A stretch of 64,000 bases of DNA from Chloroflexota bacterium (lineage in GTDB: Bacteria > Chloroflexota > UBA11872): assembly GCA_026708035.1 (NCBI GenBank), contig JAPOVQ010000006.1, positions 1 to 64,000 on the forward strand, written 5' to 3'. Numbering within the stretch: position 1 is the first letter of the stretch; every line of letters begins with the position of its first letter. Below the pieces are notes generated by a model that saw nothing but the letters and a program-made list of their open reading frames with translations, had not been told where the DNA came from and did no database searches. A program made the position numbers and the translations under genes. Positions 54,620 to 62,723 of this stretch are shown in pieces.

Positions 54620-55516
54620 GTGAATAGCCCTTCCAACAATCCCTCTGATTGTCAGACTGAAATGTTTGACATTTCAGACATAGCAGCCAATCAGCATTCG
54701 CAGCCGACGTTCACAAGACTAGAACAGGCGCTATGGACCGAGCAAAAGGCCAAACTCATCAGTAGTTATTTGCGCCTATTTGTTCTCATCACTAGGCATG
54801 GAGTATATATCGATGGTTTTGCCGGTCCACAGTATCCCGATCAGCCCGATCGCTGGGCGGCAAATCTAGTTCTTGAGAGCGATCCAAAGTGGATGCGAAG
54901 CTTTTTTCTTTGCGACAAGAATGCAATGCAGGCAAGAGCCCTTAATGAATTGCGCGACTCACAACCATACGTCAGAGGAAGGACTATCAACGTCGAGCAT
55001 GAAGACTTCAACCTCTATGTTGACAGGGTTCTCGGAACAGGTGTGATCGGGGAGAGAACAGCTACATTCTGCCTGCTTGATCAAAGAACGTTCGAATGTA
55101 ATTGGGAGACTGTAAAGAAGATCGCCGGTCATAAATCACAAATGAAGATCGAGATATTCTATTTCGTTCCAACTGGATGGCTTGCCAGATCAATAAGTGG
55201 TCTTAGAAATCCGGAGACTATAATGGCGCGTTGGTGGGGCAACGAGAATTGGCATCATCTTCAAAGCTTGAGCGCTGACGAGATCGCAGAGGAGTTCTGT
55301 CAACGCTTCCTTCATGAGCTCGGTTATAGACATGCCTATAGATGGCCAATATTTCAAGAATATGCCAGCAAGCGCGTAATGTACTATATGGTACATGCGA
55401 CTGATCACAATGCCGCTTCAGGGCTGATGCATCGAGCGTACAGAGAAGTGACAAAGAGGCCCGGGCCTACGGATCATCCTGGTGCAGGTCAGCTTAGTTT
55501 TGAACTTGATAAATAG
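54620..55516 (+). CDS. tcmP: Three-Cys-motif partner protein TcmP
   Basis: 298 residues from GTG 54620; ATG 54662 is a possible shorter start, and neither has a ribosome site. The core is L-W-T-E-Q-K-A-K-L-I-S-S-Y-L then Y-I-D-G-F-A-G-P-Q, the TcmP hallmark (methyltransferase-like motif), with F-F-L-C-D-K-N-A and C-L-L-D-Q-R-T-F after it. TcmP is named only for its steady association with three-Cys DUF5131 proteins; its function is unknown. The gene is clearly AT-rich relative to the window, and an inverted repeat CTGAAATG/CATTTCAG overlaps 54657-54677. Confidence 0.9.
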   Translation: MNSPSNNPSDCQTEMFDISDIAANQHSQPTFTRLEQALWTEQKAKLISSYLRLFVLITRHGVYIDGFAGPQYPDQPDRWAANLVLESDPKWMRSFFLCDKNAMQARALNELRDSQPYVRGRTINVEHEDFNLYVDRVLGTGVIGERTATFCLLDQRTFECNWETVKKIAGHKSQMKIEIFYFVPTGWLARSISGLRNPETIMARWWGNENWHHLQSLSADEIAEEFCQRFLHELGYRHAYRWPIFQEYASKRVMYYMVHATDHNAASGLMHRAYREVTKRPGPTDHPGAGQLSFELDK

Positions 55517-55944
55517 CACCAAGCTCGACTGCGGGCTTGACCTCAAATGGGTCCCCGGTATGGACATTGGCGGTGCGGAGCATGTGCAGGAGGGCTTTGT
55601 TAGACGCTCTGAAATACCGATCGGGAGACAGGTAACGCAATTCACGGCTATCGCCGTGTGCGCCGATGCACCGGCCTGGGCAGGAAGCTCGGAGTCCCGG
55701 GATTTCCGGCTGTTCGGGAAGGCGAGACGCGAATCGGGGGATTGACGGCAAGAGACAGGGGAGCTGAACAGTGGGTACTTCCGTCGTGGTCGACGCGCTC
55801 AGCACGACTACGGAGGCATCTGACCGCAAAAGAGGGAGGGCTGTCGACGACCGATGCGGCCCCGATGCTTCACGTCCGGAATGGTTTGTTGGTATCGTCT
55901 AGACACCGTTTGAGGCTGCCGGGGGCGACCGGAGGAGCGAGCAG
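55517..55944. other. Intergenic, possible gene remnant
   Basis: About 430 bases without a convincing gene. A minus-strand frame at 55494-55829 reads Y-L-S-P-D-R-Y-F-R-A-S-N-K-A-L-L-H-M near its end, which looks more protein-like than its neighbours but has no family I can name. It may be a fragment. Confidence 0.4.
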
Positions 55945-56385
55945 ATGGCGAAGATGATTCCGATGATTGGATCAAGCGAAGCCGGACCGCTGGGGGCGAT
56001 CCACCTGCCAAGGCTGTGGCTCAAAGTGACGCTGTCGGCCGCCGACGCGCTCAACGACGAATACGACGCCTGCGGCGCCGGGTTCGACCAGATGGTGCTG
56101 GACGGCCTGGGCGTGGACCGCGACGCGGCGGTGGACTTCATTTCGAGCAGCCGGCCGACGTACCCGCAGTTCGAGCAGTGGGTCGTCGACCAGAACGGCG
56201 GCAGCATCGACCAGTCGGTGATCGACGCCTCGAACGCGGCGATCGCGGGCTACGAGCACGGCGACGACATCGTGGCGGCGATTTCCGAGGGCGCGGGGAC
56301 CAACGCGGACCACGCCATCAAGGACGCCGTGACGCTGAACGCGCTCGAGGACTGGAGCGACTTCCACGCTTCGCTGTCGGGGTAG
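55945..56385 (+). CDS. Small protein resembling DUF5069
   Basis: 146 residues from ATG 55945, with GGAGGAG upstream. Recognisable features are G-A-I-H-L-P-R-L-W-L-K, F-D-Q-M-V-L-D-G-L-G-V, and S-R-P-T-Y-P-Q-F-E-Q-W-V. These recall DUF5069 proteins, whose role is unknown; the match is from memory and moderate. It is single-domain, without signal peptide or membrane helix. The next gene is about 230 bases away, beyond a palindromic repeat. Confidence 0.7.
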   Translation: MAKMIPMIGSSEAGPLGAIHLPRLWLKVTLSAADALNDEYDACGAGFDQMVLDGLGVDRDAAVDFISSSRPTYPQFEQWVVDQNGGSIDQSVIDASNAAIAGYEHGDDIVAAISEGAGTNADHAIKDAVTLNALEDWSDFHASLSG

Positions 56386-56440
56386 CGTCCAGACAGCGAG
56401 TAGTGGGTCGCTTTGGTCCGAATAGCGCGAGATCGATTTC

Positions 56441-56480
56441 CCCCTCACCCTAACCCTCTCCCTCGGCGGGGAGAGGGGAT
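56441..56480. repeat. Dispersed C-rich hairpin repeat
   Basis: CCCTCACCC-TAACCCTCTCCC followed by GGGGAGAGGGGA forms a stem. The same element is at 57561-57600 and, inverted, in each 118-bp unit at 49 kb. Confidence 0.8.
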
Positions 56481-56614
56481 CGGACGAGCGGCGAGGGCCG
56501 GAAAGCGGTCTGCCGTTTCGCAATTCAACCCACTATGAACCAGCTATGGAAGACGGGGTGCGGGCAGTCCTTTGCGGCTTGTCCGTACCCCGCATCACTT
56601 AAGGGGGTCTAGCG

Positions 56615-57505
56615 ATGGCGGACATGGCGCAGCGGATTGGATTTGTGGGCGTGGGGCGCATGGGCGCCAACATGGCGCGCCACCTGAACGACGAGGGCTA
56701 TACGGTTTCCGCCGTATACGACGCCCACCGCGGGCTGGCTGAGTCGCTGGCCGGTGAGCTTGGGTGCGATGCCCCGGACACGCTTGCCGGCGTGACGGCG
56801 GCCGCCGACGTCATCATCACCGTGGTCACCGACGACGCCTCCATGGGAGAGATCTTCAGCGAGAGCGGCGACAGCCTGCTCACCGGCGCCGAGGGCCGCG
56901 TGTTTGTCAACTGCGCCACCATCACGCCGCAGGTCCACGTGGACGTGGAAGCGCTGGCGGAAGGCGCTGGGGCGAGCAGCCTGGAAGCCTGCATGGCCAG
57001 CAGCATCACGCAGGCGCGTGACGGCACCCTCTATCTGATGTGTGGCGGGCGCGAAGCCGTCTACCAGCAGGTCGAGCCGCTGCTGGAGACCCTGAGCATC
57101 TCGCGGCGCTACATCGGGCCGGCGGGGACGGCGGCGCAGGTGAAGGCGCTGGTCAACATGGTGATGAACATCAACACCGCCGGACTGGCCGAGGGCTTGG
57201 GCCTTGGGTCGGCGCTGGGACTGGACCTGGATGTGCTCCAAGAGGTGTTCTCGCAGACCGGGGCCAACTCGCGGGTGCTCGAAACCGACGGCGAGGACAT
57301 GGTCATCCGCGACCACGAAACCTACTTCTCGTCGTCGCACGCGGCCAAGGACTCGGGCATTGCCCTGTCGCTGGCCGACGACGCCGGTCTGGACCTGCCG
57401 CTGGCGAAGGCCACGAAAGCGCAGTACGACAAGATGATCGCCGTGGGCAAGGGTGAGCTGGACAAGTCGGGCGTCGCGGAGCTGACGTTCCCCGGGCGGA
57501 ACTGA
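56615..57505 (+). CDS. NAD(P)-dependent beta-hydroxyacid dehydrogenase family oxidoreductase
   Basis: 296 residues. N-terminal Rossmann motif G-F-V-G-V-G-R-M-G-A-N-M-A-R-H-L and the C-terminal helical domain with V-K-A-L-V-N-M-V-M-N (catalytic lysine and asparagine) mark the 3-hydroxyisobutyrate/tartronate-semialdehyde dehydrogenase family. The substrate-binding segment, usually D-A-P-V-S-G-G, reads E-A-C-M-A-S-S, so the substrate pocket is altered. The T-L-Y-L-M-C-G-G turn is normal. A ribosome site AGGGGG precedes the ATG. It precedes a cupin gene across a repeat and may act with it, but the substrate is unknown. Confidence 0.88.
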   Translation: MADMAQRIGFVGVGRMGANMARHLNDEGYTVSAVYDAHRGLAESLAGELGCDAPDTLAGVTAAADVIITVVTDDASMGEIFSESGDSLLTGAEGRVFVNCATITPQVHVDVEALAEGAGASSLEACMASSITQARDGTLYLMCGGREAVYQQVEPLLETLSISRRYIGPAGTAAQVKALVNMVMNINTAGLAEGLGLGSALGLDLDVLQEVFSQTGANSRVLETDGEDMVIRDHETYFSSSHAAKDSGIALSLADDAGLDLPLAKATKAQYDKMIAVGKGELDKSGVAELTFPGRN

Positions 57506-57560
57506 AGTCGTGGGTCATATTGCTTCCGCGGCATGTGGCCGACGGAAGTGCTCCTGGATC

Positions 57561-57600
57561 TCACCCTCACCCTAACCCTCTCCCATCGAGGGAGAGGGGA
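57561..57600. repeat. Dispersed C-rich hairpin repeat
   Basis: TCACCCTCACCCTAACCC followed by TCTCCCATCGAGGGAGAGGGG; same family as 56441-56480. The hairpin lies between two genes and could act on transcription. Confidence 0.8.
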
Positions 57601-57635
57601 CCGGACGCCGTGAGGGTTCGTAGGAGGACTGCCTC

Positions 57636-58028
57636 GTGCCCATCGTGCGCATTGCCGACCAGCCCGCGGCCGCGTGGCGGCCCGGACAGTCTCTGCGCCA
57701 GGTGATCGGCGCCGCGCAGGACTCCGCCTCGCTGTCCATGCAGCACTTCACGGTCGAGCCCGGGGCCGAGACGCCGCTGCACTTTCACGACGTGGACGAG
57801 GCTCTGCTGCCGCTGAGCGGCTGCATTCGAGTATTCCTCGACGACGCGTGGCACGCGGTGGGGCCGGGGGCGGTGTGCGTGTTTCCGGCGGGCGCGCCGC
57901 ACGGCTTCACGGGTGCAGGTGACGGACCGGCGGAAATTCTGACCGTGTTTCCCGTGCCCGACGCCCTCACGGACGTGCACACCACGTATCTCGAAGGCGA
58001 GCCGCCGATTCCCTGGTCAGAGCCCTAG
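57636..58028 (+). CDS. Cupin-domain protein
   Basis: 130 residues from GTG 57636, with GGAGGA upstream. Cupin motif 1 is visible as P-L-H-F-H-D-V-D-E-A, with the two histidines and glutamate for metal binding; motif 2 as F-P-A-G-A-P-H-G-F, supplying the fourth histidine. A single-domain RmlC-like cupin binds a small ligand or acts as an isomerase or dioxygenase. It follows the dehydrogenase and may be functionally linked; no specific reaction can be assigned. Confidence 0.92.
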   Translation: MPIVRIADQPAAAWRPGQSLRQVIGAAQDSASLSMQHFTVEPGAETPLHFHDVDEALLPLSGCIRVFLDDAWHAVGPGAVCVFPAGAPHGFTGAGDGPAEILTVFPVPDALTDVHTTYLEGEPPIPWSEP

Positions 58029-58204
58029 GGATCCGCGAGCAAGCGGCATCATCAGGAGTGGATGCCTCCGCCCCCTAGACCGCGACTTCGTCCCAAGGTT
58101 TGCCTACCCGCGAGACCGGCTCCTACACTTCCAACGCGAACTTGATTGAGTGCGGTAAGAGTTACGGGCGGGCCTGGCTGGCCTCGGTCCGAGGAGGGAA
58201 TCTC

Positions 58205-59383
58205 GTGAACGTCTTTTCATGGAAGCGAACCGTCTCCCTGGGGCTGCTGGCCGTGCTCGTGGTGGCCGCCGTGGGATGCGGTGAGGCCGGCAGCGACGAG
58301 CCGTTTCGGATCGGCGTGATGGAGTCCGTCACGGGCCCCGGCGAGACCTACGGCACCGTGGCGGTGCAGTCCAAGGAAATGGCCGTGGCCGAGATCAACG
58401 CCGCGGGCGGCATCAACGGGCGCATGCTTGAGCTCGTCGTCGAAGACTCGAAGTGCAACGCCCAGGACGCCATCACGGCCTACACCAAGCTCACCGACGT
58501 GGACGGGGTGAAGATCATCCTCGGCACGTCGTGCAGCGGCGCAATGCTCGGCGCCGCGCCCCTGGCCGAAGCGGATGGCGTCGTCATGTTCTCCGGATTG
58601 GCGACCAACCCGGACATCGCGGAGGCCGGCGACTACATCTTCCGCACCTCGTTGAGCGACGCGACCGTGGGCGTCGACACGGGCAACGTGCTCTGGGCCG
58701 ACGGGATTCGCCGGCTGGCGACCATCAGCGAGTCGACCGACTACGCCGAGGGCGTCCGGCGGACCACGGCTGAACACTTCCAGAGCCTGGGCGGTGAGGT
58801 TGTGGGTGAGGAGCGCTACGCCTCCGACACCACCGACTTCCGCACCCAGTTGGAGAAGCTGCTCGGCGCGAACCCGGACGCCGTGCACATCGCCGCCCAG
58901 TCCGAGTTCACCGGCGGAACCGTCATCAAACAGCTCCGAGAACTGGGCTACGACGGTCCGATCTACGCCGACGTGGTGCCGATCGGGACGACGGCCCTGG
59001 AAATCGCGGGCGAAGCCGCGACGGGCGTGAAGGCCATCACGCCGGACCTCGACCCGGCCAACGCCAAAGCGCAGGAAGTGCTGGCGAACTTCAAGGACCG
59101 CTATGACTACGTCACGCTGCCCTGGTTCCTCGGCTCGGCGTATGACAACGTCTACATCGCCGCCGAGTGCCTCAAGAAGACCGGCGACGACCAGGATGCC
59201 GATGGGTTCCGCGACTGCCTCTACGAGATCACCTGGAGCGGGACGATCGGCGACAACTACAGCTTCGACGAGAAAGGCGAAGTCGTCGGCCTGTCCAATG
59301 CGGTGCTGGAGGTGCTGCCGGTAGCCGAGCGCACCGAGGAGAACGGGGGCTACAAGGTCCTGGGCGCCGCACCGACCGGGTGA
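58205..59383 (+). CDS. livJ: Branched-chain amino-acid-type ABC transporter, substrate-binding lipoprotein
   Basis: 392 residues from GTG 58205, with GAGGAGGGA upstream. A lipoprotein signal ends at V-V-A-A-V-G-C-G (lipobox cysteine). The mature protein has the type I periplasmic-binding fold: R-I-G-V-M-E-S-V-T-G-P-G-E, A-V-A-E-I-N-A-A-G-G-I-N-G-R, and E-D-S-K-C-N-A-Q-D-A. Leucine/isoleucine/valine-type binding proteins also carry amides, urea or aromatic compounds, so the ligand is open. It is first of a complete five-gene transporter operon; a strong hairpin follows the stop. Confidence 0.93.
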   Translation: MNVFSWKRTVSLGLLAVLVVAAVGCGEAGSDEPFRIGVMESVTGPGETYGTVAVQSKEMAVAEINAAGGINGRMLELVVEDSKCNAQDAITAYTKLTDVDGVKIILGTSCSGAMLGAAPLAEADGVVMFSGLATNPDIAEAGDYIFRTSLSDATVGVDTGNVLWADGIRRLATISESTDYAEGVRRTTAEHFQSLGGEVVGEERYASDTTDFRTQLEKLLGANPDAVHIAAQSEFTGGTVIKQLRELGYDGPIYADVVPIGTTALEIAGEAATGVKAITPDLDPANAKAQEVLANFKDRYDYVTLPWFLGSAYDNVYIAAECLKKTGDDQDADGFRDCLYEITWSGTIGDNYSFDEKGEVVGLSNAVLEVLPVAERTEENGGYKVLGAAPTG

Positions 59384-59411
59384 GCCCGTCCGCATCGTCG
59401 GCAGATCCGAG

Positions 59412-59440
59412 GGGGCGGCCCAGCTTTGGTGGGCCGCCCC
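59412..59440. terminator. Strong GC hairpin after the binding-protein gene
   Basis: GGGGCGGCCCA (59412-59422) pairs perfectly over 11 bases with TGGGCCGCCCC (59430-59440) across a 7-base loop. There is no T-run. Its place between binding protein and permeases fits a partial terminator or mRNA-stabilising element that keeps binding-protein levels high. Confidence 0.75.
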
Positions 59441-59523
59441 ACGGTCGCCTCAGCTGAAGCCGTGGGCCGCCACTCTTCCGCACCCGGAGCGCTAGCGAGG
59501 CGACGCCCACGCCCTGTTGCCCA

Positions 59524-60909
59524 ATGAGTTTGGCGCAACTCAAGGTGGCCGCGCTGTCCAGCGCGCTGCGCATTCGCGAGCACCACAACCGGGCGTTGGC
59601 GACCACGCTGTCCACGGCGGTCATCGCCTACGTCGGCTGGAAGATCGTCCAGTCGCCCGAGCAAGCGTTGCAGTTCGCCTTCAACGGCCTGCCGGTGGGC
59701 GCCGTCTATGCGTTGCTGGCGCTGGGATTCACCCTCGTCTACAGCACGGTCTGGTTCTTCGATCTGTACTACGGCGCGGCCGCCGCGCTCGGCGCCTACG
59801 GCGTCTTCTATTTGCGGTCGCAGGACTTTCTGGGCGGTCGCTACGACGTCAACAATCATTTCGTCAATATCGCGTTTGCAGCCGTGGTTGCCGGGGTCGT
59901 CGCATGGGCGCTCCACGAAAACTTCCACAGCCGTCTGCGGAGCCGCGTCAGACCGAACGTGCTGCTCGGGGTTGGCGCCCTGCTCACCGGGGCGGTTGGC
60001 ATCTATATGTGGCTGGTCCTTGCCAATCCAAGCAACCTCAACGGCCTGCTCAGCCCGGTCATCGGCGTGTCCGTCGCGACGGTGGCGCTCTGGGCGTTGC
60101 AGCGGGCCTACCGGCGCCTGTCATTCGGCAGGGGCCGGTCGGCCATCGTTGCTCTTGTCCCAGCCGCGACGGCCCTCGGGGCCTACTGCGGCTTCCTCGT
60201 GGCGGTTACCCCCGAATCCAAGCTCTACTTGAGCTGGGGCGTGTCCTGCCTGCTGGCGGGGGCCGTGAGCCTGGCTCTCTACCGAGGTCTCTACGTGTAC
60301 ATGCGCCTCAGGGCCAAGTCGCCATTGATCATGCTGGTTGCCTCGCTCGGGATCCTGTTGGCGATCACCGCCATCATCACCATCGTCTTCCGAGCCGCGC
60401 CGCGCCCCCTGCCGGAAGCCTTCGGCAGCGACGTGTGGACCATCGCCGGCGCGAACATCAAGGGTTTCAACGTCTTCGCGATCGGCGTGGCGCTCGCCGG
60501 CTTCACCGGCCTGCTGGTCCTCCTCAAACGGACCGCCTTCGGGACGGCGGTACGAGCCATCGGCGATGATGAAGAAGTGTCGAAGGTCGTGGGCATCAAC
60601 ACCACGGTCGTCATTGCCGTCGTCTTCTTCATTGGTGCGATGTTCGCCGCCCTCGCCGGGATTCTCAGCGGCCACGACACCGCCATCCAGCCCCGCATGG
60701 GCCTGCTGCTGCTCCTCAAAGGCTGGATCGCCTCTGTGATCGGCGGCATCGGGAATCTGCACGGTGCCATCATCGGCGGCTTCGCCTTGGGCATGATCGA
60801 GCAGTTCGGCATCTGGGATCTGGCCGGCGAGTGGAAGGACGTCATTTCGTTCGTGGTCCTCATCATTTTCCTGTCGTTCTGGCCTCAGGGCCTCTTGCCG
60901 CGGAGATAG
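59524..60909 (+). CDS. livH: Branched-chain amino-acid-type ABC transporter permease LivH, enlarged
   Basis: 461 residues, well above the usual 290-310. The N-terminal F-N-G-L-P-V-G-A-V-Y-A-L-L-A-L-G-F-T-L-V-Y start and the conserved C-terminal half (R-A-I-G-D-D-E-E-V-S-K-V-V-G-I, then G-G-I-G-N-L-H-G-A-I-I-G-G) are LivH. Between residues about 95 and 230 there is an insertion with three to four extra hydrophobic segments. The I-N-F-A-H-G-type motif is replaced by F-F-D-L-Y-Y-G. It forms the membrane channel with LivM. No clear ribosome site is seen; the stop is 4 bases before the next start. Confidence 0.92.
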   Translation: MSLAQLKVAALSSALRIREHHNRALATTLSTAVIAYVGWKIVQSPEQALQFAFNGLPVGAVYALLALGFTLVYSTVWFFDLYYGAAAALGAYGVFYLRSQDFLGGRYDVNNHFVNIAFAAVVAGVVAWALHENFHSRLRSRVRPNVLLGVGALLTGAVGIYMWLVLANPSNLNGLLSPVIGVSVATVALWALQRAYRRLSFGRGRSAIVALVPAATALGAYCGFLVAVTPESKLYLSWGVSCLLAGAVSLALYRGLYVYMRLRAKSPLIMLVASLGILLAITAIITIVFRAAPRPLPEAFGSDVWTIAGANIKGFNVFAIGVALAGFTGLLVLLKRTAFGTAVRAIGDDEEVSKVVGINTTVVIAVVFFIGAMFAALAGILSGHDTAIQPRMGLLLLLKGWIASVIGGIGNLHGAIIGGFALGMIEQFGIWDLAGEWKDVISFVVLIIFLSFWPQGLLPRR

Positions 60910-60913
60910 CGCC

Positions 60914-61969
60914 GTGGCAATGAGTACCCAGGCCATCGGCAATCTGCTGCGGCGGACACGCGATCTGCGGCGGCGCCCCCGATTTGGCAAGGGAAACATC
61001 GAGCTCTGGGCCAACCTGGTCATCCTGTCCTGGGCGGCGGGGTTCATGCTGTGGCAAGGCGTCGGCTTCGCCATCAACGTGAGCACGTTCTTCGCCATCT
61101 GGGCGATCTTGGCGGTCAGCCTGAACCTGGTGGTGGGCTATACCGGCCTGCTGTCCGTGGGACACGTCGGATTCTTTGGCATCGGGGCCTATGCGATGGC
61201 GATCCTCAGCTCCGACGCCTCATACGAGCAGCTGCGCACGGAAGCCATCCCCACTTTCGGCTGGCCCTTCTTTGCCGCGCTGCCGGTCAGCGTGATCCTG
61301 GCCGGGTTGGTGGCGATCGTGGTGGGCGTTGCCTTCAACCGATTCCGAGACGACATTTACGTCCTCGTCTCCTTCGGTTTCGCCGTCATCGCCTTCAATA
61401 TCTTCTTGAACTGGCGCGCGCTGACCCGGGGGGCCTTTGGCATTCATGAGATCGCCAGGCCCGAGATCGGCGGGTGGACGCTCAACGGCGCGTTCGAGTT
61501 TCTCGTCCTGGTGCTCGTGTTCCTCGCCACCGTCGTAGTGATTTCGTGGTTCATCGTGACCTCATCGTTTGGACGGGTGCTCAAAGCCATCCGGGAGGAT
61601 GAGCAAGCCATCGAGGTCTTTGGCTACCAGACCGCCCACTACAAGCTCGCCGTCTGGGTGATCTCCGCGATGATGGCGGGACTGGCGGGCGCGCTGCTCG
61701 CCAGCAAGACCAGCTTCATCGATCCCAATTCGTTCATCCTGCTGGAATCGATTCTCCTAGTCTCCATCGTCATCCTCGGCGGGCTGGCCACGATCTGGGG
61801 ATCGCTGCTGGGGGCCATGGCCTTCGTGATGCTCGAAGAGGGCATGCGCTTCCTGCCGTTTCTGCCCAACGAGCACATCGGTCAGGCCCGGCAGGTCGTG
61901 CTGGGAATCTTGCTCGTGCTGATGATGTTGTTCCGGCCGCAAGGCCTGGTCGGGAAGTTCAGGCTATGA
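60914..61969 (+). CDS. livM: Branched-chain amino-acid-type ABC transporter permease LivM
   Basis: 351 residues from GTG 60914 (ATG 60920 is an alternative). The membrane core includes S-L-N-L-V-V-G-Y-T-G-L-L-S-V-G-H-V-G-F-F-G-I-G-A-Y and the cytoplasmic loop motif A-I-R-E-D-E-Q-A-I-E-V-F-G, which touches the ATPases. Final helices G-G-L-A-T-I-W-G-S-L-L-G are standard. It pairs with LivH. The overlapping start of livG (ATGA at 61966-61969) shows tight coupling. Confidence 0.95.
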   Translation: MAMSTQAIGNLLRRTRDLRRRPRFGKGNIELWANLVILSWAAGFMLWQGVGFAINVSTFFAIWAILAVSLNLVVGYTGLLSVGHVGFFGIGAYAMAILSSDASYEQLRTEAIPTFGWPFFAALPVSVILAGLVAIVVGVAFNRFRDDIYVLVSFGFAVIAFNIFLNWRALTRGAFGIHEIARPEIGGWTLNGAFEFLVLVLVFLATVVVISWFIVTSSFGRVLKAIREDEQAIEVFGYQTAHYKLAVWVISAMMAGLAGALLASKTSFIDPNSFILLESILLVSIVILGGLATIWGSLLGAMAFVMLEEGMRFLPFLPNEHIGQARQVVLGILLVLMMLFRPQGLVGKFRL

Positions 61970-62721
61970 AAACCGAAGTCGATCCCCGCGTATTCGCCCT
62001 GGAGACGAAGGCGATCTCCAAGAGCTTCGGCGCGGTTCGCGCCGTGGACGAACTCTCGATGTCCATCTTCCGAGAGTGGATCACCTGCATCGTGGGTCCG
62101 AACGGCTCGGGCAAGTCGACCTTGATCAACCTGTTGAGCGGGATGCTGCCCATTGACGAAGGCATCGTCGTCATCGACACCGTTGGAATCCGCGTCCTGA
62201 AGGCGCACGAGACGCCGGATCACGGGATCACCAGGACCTTCCAGGAAGTGCGGCTCTTCGACCAGATCAGCGTGTGGGACAACATCATGGTCGGCCTCAC
62301 CGAACGCCGCCTGTTTCCCTCGCTCCTGGAGCGGACGAAGCGCCGCCACGAAGAGAAGGCCGAGGAGATTCTCCGGAGCGTCGGGATGTGGGAGAAGCGC
62401 GACGCCATGGCCGGCGATTTGTCCTACGGCCAGCGCAAGCTGCTGGAGATCGGCCGCGTGATGGCCCTGGACGTGAACATCTATCTGTTCGACGAGCCCT
62501 TTGCCGGCCTCTTTCCCCGGATGCTGGAACGCGTCAAGGCCATCCTGAAGGAGATGCGCCGGCAGAAGCGCACCGTCATCTTCGTCTCCCACAACATGGA
62601 TATCGTGCGCGAGCTGTCCGACCACATTTTCGTGCTGGACAGCGGCAGCCTGCTTGCCGTGGGAGAGGTCGACGAGGTGCTCGGCAGGTCCACCGTCATC
62701 GACGCCTACCTGGGCCACTAG
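61966..62721 (+). CDS. livG: Branched-chain amino-acid-type ABC transporter ATPase LivG
   Basis: 251 residues. Walker A is G-P-N-G-S-G-K-S-T, the signature D-L-S-Y-G-Q-R-K-L-L-E, Walker B V-N-I-Y-L-F-D-E-P-F-A-G, and the switch histidine V-S-H-N-M-D. The ABC signature is the S-Y-G-Q form typical of LivG. The stretch R-T-F-Q-E-V-R-L-F-D lies between as usual. It couples ATP hydrolysis to transport with LivF. Start overlaps livM; livF follows after 2 bases. Confidence 0.95.
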   Translation: MKTEVDPRVFALETKAISKSFGAVRAVDELSMSIFREWITCIVGPNGSGKSTLINLLSGMLPIDEGIVVIDTVGIRVLKAHETPDHGITRTFQEVRLFDQISVWDNIMVGLTERRLFPSLLERTKRRHEEKAEEILRSVGMWEKRDAMAGDLSYGQRKLLEIGRVMALDVNIYLFDEPFAGLFPRMLERVKAILKEMRRQKRTVIFVSHNMDIVRELSDHIFVLDSGSLLAVGEVDEVLGRSTVIDAYLGH

Positions 62722-62723
62722 CT

